Shown one piece after another: positions 23,521 to 34,158 of a stretch of DNA of 64,000 nt (positions are counted from its first letter, which is position 1; the number at the start of each line of letters is the position of its first letter). A program made the position numbers and the translations under genes. The stretch spans positions 132,977,422-133,041,421 of the forward strand of contig OY754329.1 of assembly GCA_963573305.1 (NCBI GenBank). Reading direction: 5' to 3'. Below the pieces are notes generated by a model that saw only the letters and a list, made by a program, of their open reading frames with translations, had not been told where the DNA came from and did no database searches. The stretch comes from Pyrrhosoma nymphula (Eukaryota > Arthropoda > Insecta > Odonata > Coenagrionidae).

Positions 23521-24268
23521 TAATCCCAACACCAGTTATATCCTTTTCAATGCGTTAAATAATTACTGGTATCACTCATAATATTTGTTAAGTATTTTCA
23601 AAAATATATTTATATTTTTGCGCTAAATAATAGCGATTAATATTGTTTGACACAGGAATTGCAATATTGTTTTGAACAATTTTTGGATGGTGGTAAATTT
23701 ACCACTATTTATACAATACCTCTGGGGATATGGTCGATCTCCGCAGTAGAGGGGAAAAGGTTTTTAGAGCGTATAGGGTGAATTCAAACTCCGCAGTCAC
23801 CGGATGAAAATATTTATTGGAATATACACAAATTTCGTGGGAAAAGGGTAAAGCTCTAATGGCTGTGACTATCCTGAAAGGGAACGGCGCGGCGTTGTGA
23901 GAATGTATGCATGCTCATACATGCTTGAACGAATAAATAAACTTTCCATGAGAATGTGGGCTCGTTTACATCATGTAGCTAGCTCATTTAGACAAGCGCC
24001 GTCAAGAACGAAGGACTTCATAATCAACGTAATTTTAGCATAGTCCTCAATGTCAGCGATATTTATTATTACTATCAAATTAACTATTTCGTGTATTGCT
24101 TGTCTTTGTTGTTTGAATTGTTATGTTTGAGCACTGGCTTCAAAGAGACTGTGCCTGTGCTGCAAACTTTTGATTCCCGAGTTGGAGCTATTTGAGTAGT
24201 CATAGATAAATATTTGTGACAGGCAAGCCAGAAGTAAATGGACCATTATTTTTCTCATAGGTATAGTT
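23521..24268. other. No gene recognised
   Basis: AT-rich; no domain or RNA gene visible. Confidence 0.4.
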
Positions 24269-25141
24269 TAGGGATTGGAAATTTAAATCCAGAATCGATT
24301 TTCGATTAATCGACTTTCGATTTTGGTTTTTTAAATCGATTTTCTAAAAAATTCGTTTTTTGACCAAAATAATCGAAAAATCTAAATCGATATTTATCAT
24401 AGAAAAGTAATTGTCTGCTGAAATACGGATGTGCTGTTGTAACAAAATGCAAAATATGGGTTAATGGAAGCACTAGGGATAAGAACCGAATACAGTTAAA
24501 TTTATTAATACAATATATTATTTTAAAGATATTAATAAGGTATGCAGGAAAGTAATAATCCATAACAGATACTTATAAACACATAGGTAATATAACAAGC
24601 AAATTACATGTAATTTAGTAGCAATAAGAATTGTATATTGAAAAGTGGGCATACCACGAAATGAAAAACAGAATTTTTTTTTATTTCTTGTTTGCAAAGC
24701 CATGGAGCCAGTGTTCCTCAGGGATGGACCTTAAGAAAACTAACATATGTAAATGTTCTCCGAATAATCGATTTGGCACCTGAGTTGCAATTAACCCGGC
24801 GTGAGAAAATAGTCGCTCACACGGCACGGTAGAGGCAACTTTAGATAAAATCCTGCTGGCTGGTTTGTATGCGTGGGGATATTCTCCCTCAATCTTCTTC
24901 CAAGCTTGTAGTGGAATAGAGTTGGACTTGCGGTCGATTGGAGGGCGGTTTACGAACTGGCGCAGCTCGATTGGCAAAATTCAAACGCTAGCTTTTGCTA
25001 GCAAGCTAAAAATCGAAAATCGATCGGCTAGAATCGATTTTGATCGGTTTTTCAAAACAAAAAGTCGACTTCGATTAAATCGAAAATCGGAGTGTGATAA
25101 TCGATTTTCGATTAAAATCGAAATCGATTTTCCAATCCCTA
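24269..25141 (-). mobile_element. Internally deleted hAT element with TSDs
   Basis: The ends are TAGGGATTGGAAA (24269) and its inverted copy TTTCCAATCCCTA (ending 25141). The flanking 8 bp are GTATAGTT on the left and GTATAGGT on the right, matching at seven of eight positions, as expected for a hAT target-site duplication. Both ends contain dense subterminal repeats of the palindrome-like AATCGATTTTCGATT. Only the C-terminal part of a transposase remains, so at 873 bp this is a non-autonomous deletion derivative of a multi-kilobase element. Confidence 0.85.
24681..24977 (-). pseudogene. hAT transposase C-terminal dimerisation domain fragment
   Basis: The minus-strand frame of 98 codons contains YPHAYKPASRILSKVASTVP, then CERLFSHAGLI and NRLFGEHLHMLVFLR. 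This is the hAT C-terminal dimerisation domain, usually A-S-PSER-FS-AG-I then NRL-P---E-L-FL. The family's serine before ER is cysteine here. The BED zinc finger and the catalytic DDE core are absent. It lies inside the terminal repeats of the element at 24269-25141. It could not act as a transposase. Confidence 0.85.
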
Positions 25142-25615
25142 GTATAGGTATGTAAAACTTCCAATAGCGAGTGATATTTTCCCAATTTTGTGATATGATA
25201 TGACCATGTGATATTTTCAAAATATGGGCATCGCTTTGATATGGCAATGTTTTTGTAAAGCAAATGTATTTTTAAAATTTATTAGAAAATATTTCTCAGT
25301 GATTTATGCCGGCAGCCTGTGTAATTTTCATTTCAGCAAAAAAGGCTTCTTTATTACTCTTGAAAATGTTAAATATTACCCTGTATATCAGCCATTGATT
25401 CAACGTGTATTTTTCGTTTTTATCTGAATTAATCACCCACTACTGAGATATTGTAATTATTTCGAGACGTGCATACATTGACAGTCTGCGTATCGACTAT
25501 TTATCAATACTTTCTGGTAGGTACAGAATTTGGATTGATATGACAGGTCTTTTTTTACTGACGATATTGACGTCGTCTGTAGATGCACAATTTTTCTTAC
25601 CCCCACGTCAACCCC
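25142..25615. other. No gene recognised
   Basis: AT-rich flank of the hAT element; nothing recognised. Confidence 0.4.
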
Positions 25616-25692
25616 ATAGAATATAATAGAATAAATATTTATTATACTCTGGGACAGGTCCCTTAAAGCTACAATACAGTGTATACAATGTT

Positions 25693-25751
25693 AGGTATAA
25701 CCATGGAAATATCATGGGTACAGGATAATCTAAAGGAAAAAATTCCTTAAT
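25693..25751. repeat. 59-bp direct repeat, copy 1
   Basis: Nearly identical to 25903-25961 (one clear difference, ATAACC versus ATAGCC near the start), offset 210 bp. Both lie in the 3' untranslated part of the LINE at 25616-26650. Confidence 0.85.
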
Positions 25752-25902
25752 GACATAGCAGCGAGGTAATTAACAAATGATTTTGTTCAAATCGGACAAT
25801 AAATGGAGTTTAATAACATAGAAAAACATAGACAGAAGCAACTATTCTCAGTGAAAAACAATAACTGTGGGTACATGGGATACAATTGAATTCAATTTTA
25901 GG

Positions 25903-25961
25903 TATAGCCATGGAAATATCATGGGTACAGGATAATCTAAAGGAAAAAATTCCTTAATGTT
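25903..25961. repeat. 59-bp direct repeat, copy 2
   Basis: Second copy of the repeat at 25693-25751. The spacing suggests a tandem 210-bp unit of which only part has stayed similar, or a local duplication. Confidence 0.85.
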
Positions 25962-26650
25962 CCAATAGGTATGAGATTAAAATAAATAATTTCAACAGAC
26001 ATAACAAAAAACATGAAATGACCATGAAAAAATATTTGTCTAGAAAAATAAATTAGTAGTAAGAATTTAAAACTGAACTGTCTAAACTATTCAGGAAAGT
26101 ATTCATTAAATAAAATTCCATACAATTTAGATTGAAAAATGGCAGAAGAACGAGATTTCCTAAAATCGATTGGAATTGAACTCCAGAGTTGTGAGGCGGC
26201 CACGACAAACGACTTGTGAAAGGTAGTGGTTTGGTGGATTGGAAGTAGAAGGTTACTAGGTTCTGTTCTAGTAACCACTGTATGATTATTCGTTCTTTTA
26301 GGAAACATATCAATTAGGTAGGAAGGTTCGTTGCTGGCAAGTATAGAAAAAAAGAAATGTTCCAAGTAGGAATTTACAACGTGAGCTGGTATTCAACAAA
26401 CCAAGCTTTTTATAATAGGGGGTGAGGTGTTCATCATTGCGAAGATTAATAATTTACCGAACGCTTGAATTTGGGAGACGCTTCGGTGTAGCTTAAGGTT
26501 CTTCTTAGCCGTTAAATTATTATAAATGAGACAACAGTAATCAAAATTAGGAAATATTAGTGATTTAACGAGCAGTTGCCGTGTATGCAACGGCAGGTTT
26601 TTATTCACTTTAAGCACGACCATTTCAGATGTTCTTTCAATATGTATCAC

Positions 26651-27064
26651 CCCATACGACCCATTTCAGATATCCTTTCAATATTTTTCTCTGTGCTTGT
26701 GCTAGGTAATCACGCTAAACTAAACCAATGAGAGAGATCAATTAAAATCAAATATTTACATTTCACTACGCAATTTCCGCTATTTATTCGAGCTCTTTCT
26801 CGAATGAATATTTACTGACACTCTGCTGAGTATAATAAAATCGAATGGAGCATGTTTTGTTTAATTTCATCTATGCCTGTATTTCATATTTGGCCGTCGA
26901 AGAAGTAATCTAGATATTGTAAAGCCCGCACTACTTATATGGCATTGAATGTGGCCCGCAATCCAAAACCATTAGTGCACACATTAGTCGTTAAGCATGG
27001 CGCATATGCAGGTTAAGAACCCTGCGAAGAGAGTACCAGGAAGTAGTTTAAAAAACAGTTGTGG
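26651..27064. other. No gene recognised
   Basis: Nothing recognised in this AT-rich stretch. Confidence 0.4.
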
Positions 27065-27200
27065 AGGAGAATGGAGAATATTCGCTGGAGCGAAAGGAAG
27101 TTGAGCGAAGAGGTACTCGGTACTGCTGGTGAAGGAGATGTACTACTGGAGGGGATCAGAAGCAGGTAGAGAAGGTGGATGGAGCGAGCATTTATTCATT
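27065..27200 (+). pseudogene. RTE-like non-LTR fragment
   Basis: The frame reads RRMENIRWSERKLSEEVL, GTAGEG, VLLEGIRSR, stop, RRWMERA. This follows the RRMEKI-W-DRV-NEEVLRRVGEER-LLE-I--RQ-RWMGH order of the post-RT region in the RTE-like family of this window. Only about 45 codons are left, ending abruptly into AT-rich DNA. Confidence 0.6.
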
Positions 27201-28539
27201 TTTATTTATATACTGGATGATGGTCACCGTTAATTTCAATGGGAAGAAGTAAGACAAACTATTTGCATTGAATTAAAAGAATCATTCGTATGTTACATTC
27301 AAAATGCACATACTGTAGTTGTACATGTCACTATCCACTCATGGAGAGATTGGGGTGAAAGAAACAACTAAAATTTTTCTGTATTTCTGATGAATTTATC
27401 ATTTAACCTATATGCCATAAATAAATCGGGGATAATTTTCCATTTAGTCAGAGCTGTGGTTGGCAAGTAAAAATAAATTTATTTTGTTGAAAAAGTGCAA
27501 CAATTGACGATTGTGGGGCCAAAAACTCAATTTTGTGGAAAAAACAATGCATGTACGAAAATCAAACGCAATGAATAAAAATATAACTCATGTAATCCTA
27601 TAATAAACAGATCATGCCAATACCATGAGTGCTATTAATTTAAAAAAGTAAAAAAAAATTTCTGCACTGAATCCAATTCTTTTCTAATGGGAGTTATCTA
27701 CAGCCACCGAAGAGCCCTTTGGGATCTTTAGTGGCCCGGGGGCCTTTCTAATATTGCCTAATTTATCGTTTTTGGTGTTAAAGAAGCATGTTTGCCAAAT
27801 TTTTCTCCGAACCCGTCAAGGGGTGTGGAAGTTAACAGATTTAAAACAAACAGAATTTCATTTTTATAGAGAGATAGATTTAAAACATGCCCATCAAACA
27901 GCAGTAATGCCAATTCAAATTGGTACGCATAACAAAAGTAAAGTAAGGGACACATGCACATAAAAAACTGGTTAACATAATATTTCCCAACGTGATGTTT
28001 TTGTTTTTGAGTTAACCTTTTAGAGAGTGGGATGAAGCTTCGTTGGTAAAGATGTTGCATGATAGAGTGAAAGGATCGATGTAATAGGGAAGGGATTTCA
28101 GTGGAGAGGAGAGGCGGATTAAAATTGAGTGCATGGTGAGCGATAGTCTAGGAGTACGCTTATGGAGCAATGAGTTCAATTATTTAGAAATAGGCGAGGG
28201 AAAGCAGTAGGTACAAGGCAATTGATGGTCGAGTTGGGAGCGCGAAGAATGAATTTGCACGACAGTTAACGGTTACAATTACACTTACGTACATACATGA
28301 AGTAGGCATAATGTAAGCAATTCCCATAAACACGTTTCCTCTTAAAACTCGAAGCTATGAGACCACAGTAGATCAAAAATTGAGCTTCTGATGGGAAAGA
28401 AAATTGAAATGTGAAAAGGATTTCTCTGAAACCCCAGAGTATCCCTCAAATTACCGAGCAGTCTAAGAATCACGATTGGCAAATAAATAATTTATTAGGG
28501 GCGACCAAAATAAAATTTTGCCCTCACTTGTGATATCTA
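27201..28539. other. No gene recognised
   Basis: 1.3 kb with no domain. A plus-strand 69-codon frame at 27754 is not recognisable. Confidence 0.4.
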
Positions 28540-28868
28540 ATATTGTGTCAGAGGCGGATGCTGAATATCAAATGTACGAATAAAATAAGAAATGAAGAAG
28601 TATACAGAAGAGTAGAAGAGGAATGGACCATGCGGAACACTTTACAGAAAATAAGAACCAGGTGTATTGGGCACGCTCTGATACACAATGGGTTTTTGAG
28701 GAATATAGTTGAAGGAAAAGTCCTAGTAGGAGGGCCAAAAGATATATACATTGACCAAATAAAAAGATATTTACATAAGATGAACTACAATAGATTCAGG
28801 GAACTAGCATTCAATTAAGAAGGATCGAGGGCTGCAGTCCACCAATCAAGGGATAGAATGGCCAATAA
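28540..28868 (+). pseudogene. RTE-like non-LTR C-terminal fragment
   Basis: The best preserved copy of this segment. CQRRMLNIKCTNKIRNEEV, YRRVEEEWTMRNTLQKIRTR, CIGHALIHNGFLRNIVEGKV, then IDQIKRYL and RFRELAFN run in one frame, 28543-28818. After the TAA at 28816 the same frame continues as EGSRAAVHQSRDRMANK, which matches the expected C-terminal end of RTE-like proteins. The RT and endonuclease domains are missing. With the fragment at 27.1 kb, in the same orientation, it might represent one older element, but the motifs overlap, so they are more likely separate copies. Confidence 0.75.
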
Positions 28869-30279
28869 ATGAATTGTAAAATAGCTTTTGCCAGCACAGA
28901 TTGCATCCCATATCACCTCTAGAAGTTGGACAGATTCATCCTGAAACACGCCGAACATAACGTTGGGAAGTCCTGGGAGAGGAATGAATTGCAGGAGGAG
29001 ATTAGGTGATTTGTACAGGAAAATAGAGATGGAGGCAAAAGATGTATGAAGGTGAAAAAGCGGAGTGAAGAATTTCCATCCCTTGCCACTAGAATTCCAT
29101 TAACGATCAGCACAGGATCGCTTCGACGAACATGACGGAGGGAGGACGTGGAAATGACCCGCTAAAGGCGGTTCCGCAGGCACGTATCACTTGAGTGGAT
29201 CGTTCCACCGCGGAGTAATTCGCGGCGGCTAGTGGACGGTGTCCCCTCTCCACCCTCCATCCGTCGATCTGCATTGGTGGCCAGCACCTCGAGGGCGTTC
29301 CGACATCCTCCTCTTCCCCGACTGACCACATCTTTTTGGCATACACGAAGGGGCGAGGGTGGGCGATAATAAACTCCACCGCAGGCCTCGAGGGGTCGTC
29401 AAGGACCAACGCGCGCCTCGAAGGCCTCTCGAATTCTACCTCCTACCTCCGTCGCCGAAATACTATGCTGATGACGTTGCCCGCGGTGATTCTCTCGGCC
29501 GCTGCCAGCGAATTTCCTTATCATTTCATGGCGAGCACACTTGTGGGCCCAGACCTGTCACTCCACCGTCTCCTCAGTGAGATCTCTCTGCCTGCTCAAT
29601 ACTCTCGCCCGGTGTACCTTCCTCTGAAGACATCTGTTCTCCCTACTAATTATTATCGTTATCACTGTAATGATTTATTTATTCTTTCTAGAAACACGCC
29701 ACAGTAGACTAATACCAGGTGGTAATGTTTACCATTGATGAATGGATGCGGGATCAACCTGTTTCCTCTTTGAGTATTTTTAGACTCCATTGAATTTATA
29801 CTACGTGGGAAATAGCACTTTTCCCAAAAAAATTTGGTATGTGGTAAAAATTTCAATTGAAAAAATGCTACTTCCTTTTGTTGCACAAGCCTCCCACTAC
29901 ATCACGCCTATGACTATCAATACTATCTCTTTGAATTCTACACATATTTTCGCGAAAGTGGTTAATATGTTTTCAATTCTTGTTGGCCATAACCTAATTT
30001 TATACCCGCGATCATTTTAACGCTCTCAATTTGTTTAAACTATTCTGCTGCTCGAATCCTTCCAGCGTATTTTCTATGGGGCGTATTTTCTATTACAATG
30101 TAATCCTCTCATCTTCACGACATTCCTAAAATACCACATACCTTAAGGGCCCTTTGAATGATTAGGCTATCTCATGATGGAATATATTCACAATGAATTT
30201 ATTCTTTTTTTTTCTTTCCGGACGATTCTAGTGGTCCGTATGCCCTTGCGATCCCGATAAGCCACTCTTGGCTTATCAT
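28869..30279. other. No gene recognised; GC-rich patch 29110-29640
   Basis: The GC-rich patch has simultaneous open frames on both strands (100 codons minus, 123 and 73 plus) with no recognisable domain. The rest is AT-rich. Confidence 0.45.
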
Positions 30280-30425
30280 CACCCCAGGGACTTCAGCCAG
30301 CGGAACTTGACGGAAATACCCTTGCCCTGAGTGGAGAAAAAACAAACCCAGGCGGAATTTGAACCCGTGACCCCAAGATTAGCAGACGAGGTCTTTGCAC
30401 CGCCGCCACCGGGGCCGACGGAGTA
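30280..30425 (-). repeat. tRNA-derived SINE copy (family B)
   Basis: On the minus strand, GGTGGCGGCGGTGCAAAGAC is followed by TCGTCTGCTAATCTTGGGG and a B box CACGGGTTCAAATTCCGCC. The middle part looks like the anticodon arm of a tRNA (CTGCTAA loop, anticodon GCT). The body GTTTGTTTTTTCTCCACTC and AGGGCAAGGGTATTTCCG follows. The acceptor stem is not maintained, so I call a SINE and not a tRNA gene. Confidence 0.6.
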
Positions 30426-32169
30426 AAGTCCTAGTTCAGCAGCGGTCAAAGTAAGAGGGATAGGTTTAGGAATTAGTGGGTTGTGAAAGAATGTAGAATG
30501 GATGCCCCAGTAATGGACATAGGTACATGGAATGAGTCGGTGCGCGGAGCAGGTGACCAAAATTCCACAAAAATAACCGCTTGATCGCTTCGATTCCTAT
30601 AAAGCTTATGGAGTCACATTTTTTTCCCGAAATTTCAACGGAATTGCCGACTTTTTTCCCGGTAGATCACCGTTTTTCCCCGACTTTTAAATAGAGAGCT
30701 AACCGGTAGCTTCAACGATCCCGTTTATTTTTACCACCAAAAGTAAATAATAAAATTCTACATTCAAATCATAACCATTTTTTACTCAGTAACTTACCTC
30801 CCCATTCACCGATTAAGCCACTTCATTTTCCCCATCAACTTTTTTTTCACTCCTCAGAGCACTTCTTCGTTTGACTTACTTTCCCATAACGTGACTCGTT
30901 GATTTGGGGCATCCATGAAAGAAAAGTTAACTTTTTATGAAAATTAAAAATTCCATGTAAAGTGTCAGCATTATGACTTAAGCTCAAATGCATTTGATAA
31001 AATCGCCGTTAATATTCACAAAAAACATTAAGTGAGTAATCTAATCTTGTCCTAGTACATAATTGAGGTCACTGTTCAGATTTGGGCAATATTTTATTAT
31101 TTTGGCGATACTTAATTTATTATCCTCTATTCTTTATCTGCTCCCAAACATATGTCAGCAGGAATACTTCGACGTCCGGCATTTTAGTAACCGCAATTCA
31201 TTCAGAGATAACAAATATGTTTGTATAAGTTTACTTCCTTTCGTTGTATTATCGGCTAATAATTATTGATTTATAAAATACATGATGAATCACTGTTGGA
31301 AATAATCTCGTCAGTCCACTATTTTTTGTAATTACTTACTTCAGTTTTTTTTTACTACGTATCTGTTGCTGTGTAACCAATGAATGTTGTTTAGTTGTTA
31401 TGTAGTAATATGAGTTAAAAATACGTTACATCTTCCTTAGTGCTATCGGTTTCTTCAATTATATCTCTCTTCAAACGACTAGAACTACAACAGAAACTTC
31501 GTTGCAATAAGTATTCCATCGTTACTTCTAAAGTCTCCTTATTAATTCTAGTGAACAATGATAATTGCACATTACGTTCTTTTTGGTAAAAATACTCGCA
31601 GTTCATTCATTTTAAATCAATTTTTCTTCTCAAAATTATCTCTTAAATTTTACACACATTTGTAAGGTGATGGGTTTTGTTGACTAGCAGCCTTTTTTAG
31701 CCCTAAGCCTGACAGTTTTTCGGAAGCGAAAGAGTTTGCATGACACCATTTATCGCTCATAGTGAATCTTCGGCTAACTTACTGCGGCGCGTTTCCCTGA
31801 AAACGCTAAGCTAATTTATGCCACATAAAAACCACCAAGATCGAAGCCCAAACAAACAGATTGAAATTTCTCTTTTTTTTAAATCTTGTTTAATTACTTG
31901 TACATTTTGGTGCAGGAATTAATATTCCACCCTAAGGAAGTTAAATTGATCCTTGGAGGCAAAACGTAGTCAGCTAAGTGACTGCAGCTGATGATGAGGG
32001 TGTCAGAGACTCAGGGTTAACGGTATAGTATGAAGATACAACATAATGAGAGATTAGCATGTTACACAACTTTGTTAATAAGATTCTCCTGAAGTAGTGG
32101 CATTATATGGAATATTCAGATCGGAGGGCAGGAAATAAAAGATGTTGAACAGCAACGTTTCTAGGGAGT
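30426..32169. other. No gene recognised
   Basis: AT-rich DNA. Open frames at 31063-31269 and 31415-31606 are short and unrecognised. Confidence 0.4.
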
Positions 32170-32400
32170 ATTTTAGATGAGATTGGATTTAACCTTTTAG
32201 GAGAAATTATAAAGAAGCAGCAACAGTTGATGGAGGATATATTGAAGGGTAGCGGCAGAGAGTGATATAGGGCAAGCGTTGGAAAGGGAGGAGAAGAATG
32301 GGAATCTTGGATACGTAAGAAGAGAGGCAAAATATACGAAGAATTTAAGAAAGGATAGAAAAATAGAATTTAGCTTCGGAGAATAGATCCCTTTATTGAA
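32170..32400 (+). pseudogene. Possible decayed RTE-like fragment
   Basis: Across three frames one can read LLGEIIKKQQQLMEDILKGS, GKRWKGRRRMGILDT and KKRGKIYEEFKKG. These are in the order expected for the E-I-RQ-WMGHIL, EGK-GRR-RMG-LD and YEEMKR segments of the local RTE-like family. Each piece is short and G/A-rich composition could mislead, so this is tentative. Confidence 0.3.
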
Positions 32401-32578
32401 GAAGCGTAGAAGAAAATTCCGTGAGGTGGGGGAATTTATCAACAAGAATTTTCTTGAACTTTCTGTTTAAGAGATAGTATGCCTATGACGATGGAAGTTC
32501 AAGAGTAGCAGGTGGTATGGGTGAACTTGTATATTTAACGACGACGGACTGAGTGCTCAAGACCATGTGCTCAAAAGC

Positions 32579-32729
32579 TGTGTATTTTGAGAAATGCAAA
32601 CGCCCGCGCCAGGCGTCTGTTATTGGAGAATGTACATGGGAGCTCACTTGCCATCTATTGGCGCACATTGGAATCACAACGCTTAGCAACTGAATCTTAC
32701 GTACGTACGCTTAGCCTTTTATATAATAG
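32579..32729 (+). repeat. Dispersed repeat, copy 1 (with 52.3-52.5 kb)
   Basis: This 151-bp segment is an inverted relative of 52292-52462. Shared blocks in order are TGTATTTTGA, CCCGCGCCA, CTATTGGCGCACAT, TACGC and TAGCCTTTTATAT. No coding content is visible. Family identity is unknown. Confidence 0.7.
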
Positions 32730-33279
32730 ATTCCACAAAACGTGTCGCGGAGGGTGAATATCGTCGCATGGAGAAGCACGGTGTACGTGCTCGCTTCGGT
32801 CTAATCGGGAGCCACATGAAGGGGATCGAGGGGCGGGGCGGGGTAGGGGCGAGGCTGGTCGGGCGCGGAGGACATCTCTCTCCTCCTCCTTCCTCCCAGA
32901 CTCCCTCCCCAATGGGAATGGCCTCTTGAGTTCGTGTGTGTACATACATACATCTGCTGACTGGCCGTACTTTGATCTCGATTCCCATTGCGCAAACCGT
33001 TCCGCCGCTGTCCGTTTCCGCTGTCCCGTGTCTGTCCTCCTGTCACCCTAATGGGTGGATTCAGGCCTTATCGAGAGGAGGGAATCAATGTAGGAATTCG
33101 CCGGCATATTTCACGGGGATTCATATTTACAGATGCACTAATGGTGATTCAGCATCAGAATTCATCAATCCCGAAGATTGGTTAGCTAAATCTCTCCAGT
33201 CTAATCCCTCTTATCAGATAAGCGCTTATTTCCTTTATAGCTCCTCATTTCTTTTTCCATCATAATTTGTTAGAATGAA
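32730..33279. other. No gene recognised; GC-rich patch 32740-33070
   Basis: CpG-rich patch with overlapping frames on both strands and no domain. A short CATA run lies near 32944. Confidence 0.45.
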
Positions 33280-33314
33280 GCAAACAATAATATTCCACAC
33301 TTATTTGAGGTACC

Positions 33315-33349
33315 GACCGGTTTCAGTATTAAATGTCATTTTCAAGGTG
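33315..33349 (-). ncRNA. Hammerhead-ribozyme-like motif (outer, left arm)
   Basis: Minus strand: UUGAAAA, a loosely pairing segment, GAAA (CTGAAACC), CCGG, UC, then GGTACC. Core U3-A8 in place of C3-G8. Helix II is poor. Confidence 0.35.
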
Positions 33350-33505
33350 CACAGTTAGCCCTGTGAATGGATTGAGTGTACTTTGACAATGACATTATTA
33401 GATTTTAAAGTATCAGGCGAAAGTTTGTGGAAAATTGTCACAGATTGCATTGTAACAGAAAACACTTTGTAAATATTTCCACACCAATTTTTTTTTTATT
33501 CAACC

Positions 33506-33540
33506 GACCTAGGTTTCGGCAAACATTGCCATTATCAAGG
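33506..33540 (-). ncRNA. Hammerhead-ribozyme-like motif (inner, left arm)
   Basis: The clearest copy. Minus strand: UUGAUAA, one U, a perfect 5-bp helix GGCAA-UGU-UUGCC, GAAA, CC-UA-GG as helix III, then UC. A15.1 and U16.1 can pair to close helix III. The deviations from the standard core are U3 and A8, which could pair with each other, and one extra U before helix II. Confidence 0.5.
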
Positions 33541-33992
33541 TGAAGTCACAAATACACGAGCGATATATATATAGGTATGGGATGGAGGAGGGGAGTGGTG
33601 GCAACCATCATAGTGATTTTAAAACTCTGGTTCTCCATACCCAATGTAAAGGGAAAATACTTGACTTTTTGGAACAATTTCAAATAAGCTTGTCATGTAA
33701 AAACAAAAATGTCTCTGTTGTAAATGACCAATTGTACCCATCCCACTCCTCCCCATTACTCTCCATTCTCCTTGAACGAAATTTGAATCCGTCACCTTCC
33801 TGACGATTGCGTCACTACCACTAAAATCCTAACCGTCAACCTCCCTGTAAACAAACCCCCCCCCCTCTTACTCCCGTTGCGTCACGACTTCCCCCCCCCT
33901 CCTTCCCCAATTCAGTCGCCTTTACTCTCCCACCACTCCCCTCCTCCATCCCATACCTATATATATATATCGCTCGTGTATTTGTGACTTCA

Positions 33993-34027
33993 CCTTGATA
34001 ATGGCAATGTTTGCCGAAACCTAGGTC
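33993..34027 (+). ncRNA. Hammerhead-ribozyme-like motif (inner, right arm)
   Basis: Plus-strand copy identical to the inner left-arm motif: UUGAUAA, U, GGCAA-UGU-UUGCC, GAAA, CC-UA-GG, UC. Identity of the two cores while surrounding arm sequence has diverged may mean constraint or recent pairing by conversion. Confidence 0.5.
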
Positions 34028-34158
34028 GGTTGAATAAAAAAATAAAAAAAATTGGTGTGGAAATATTTACAAAGTGTTTGCTGTTACAATGCAATGACAT
34101 TAATGTGCTGGAACCGGTCGGTACCTCAAAATAGGGTGTGGAACATTACTGTTTGTAA

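Larger units (their letters stand above)
25616..26650 (-). mobile_element. 5'-truncated LINE (CR1/L2-like), 3' half
   Basis: Reading the minus strand, 26650-26087 encodes the C-terminal region of a non-LTR polyprotein and 26086-25616 is its 3' untranslated region. PLHTRQLLVKSLIFPNFDYC then CLIYNNLT matches the post-RT segment seen again at 57.9 kb (LILSQIDYCSLVYGDL). HKSFVVAASQLWSSIPIDF matches RSFVVIGSKLWNALSSEI there. A frameshift or stop separates the two parts near 26395. The 3' end has a GGGAC/GTCCC hairpin (25651-25662), then AGAGTATAATAAATATTTAT and short TATTC-type repeats. Two 59-bp direct repeats lie in the untranslated part. Confidence 0.7.
33280..34158. mobile_element. 0.88-kb inverted-repeat element with paired ribozyme-like motifs
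   Basis: The two arms are inverted copies running from about 33280-33602 and 33930-34158. Outer ends share GAGGTACCGACCGGTT and TTCCACAC; inner parts share TTTGTGACTTCACCTTGATA and the AT repeat next to CGCTCG. The left arm has about 90 bp (near 33340-33440) that the right arm lacks. The 300-bp centre is C-rich with no protein. Each arm contains the hammerhead-like motif twice, one at the outer end and one about 190 bp inside; the outermost copy in the right arm is decayed. No transposase is present. It may be a non-autonomous derivative of a Penelope-like or retrozyme-like element, but that is inference. Confidence 0.7.

Noticed and set aside
24281..24400. AATCGATT-rich stretch as a separate satellite
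   Set aside because: The same units occur only inside both ends of the hAT element, so they are its subterminal repeats.
30340..30420. tRNA-Ser (GCT) gene on the minus strand
   Set aside because: Anticodon arm and B box are tRNA-like but the acceptor stem does not pair and a SINE body follows.
33800..33960. C-rich tract as a telomere or G-quadruplex repeat
   Set aside because: C runs are irregular with no repeat period; probably low-complexity sequence in the centre of the inverted-repeat element.
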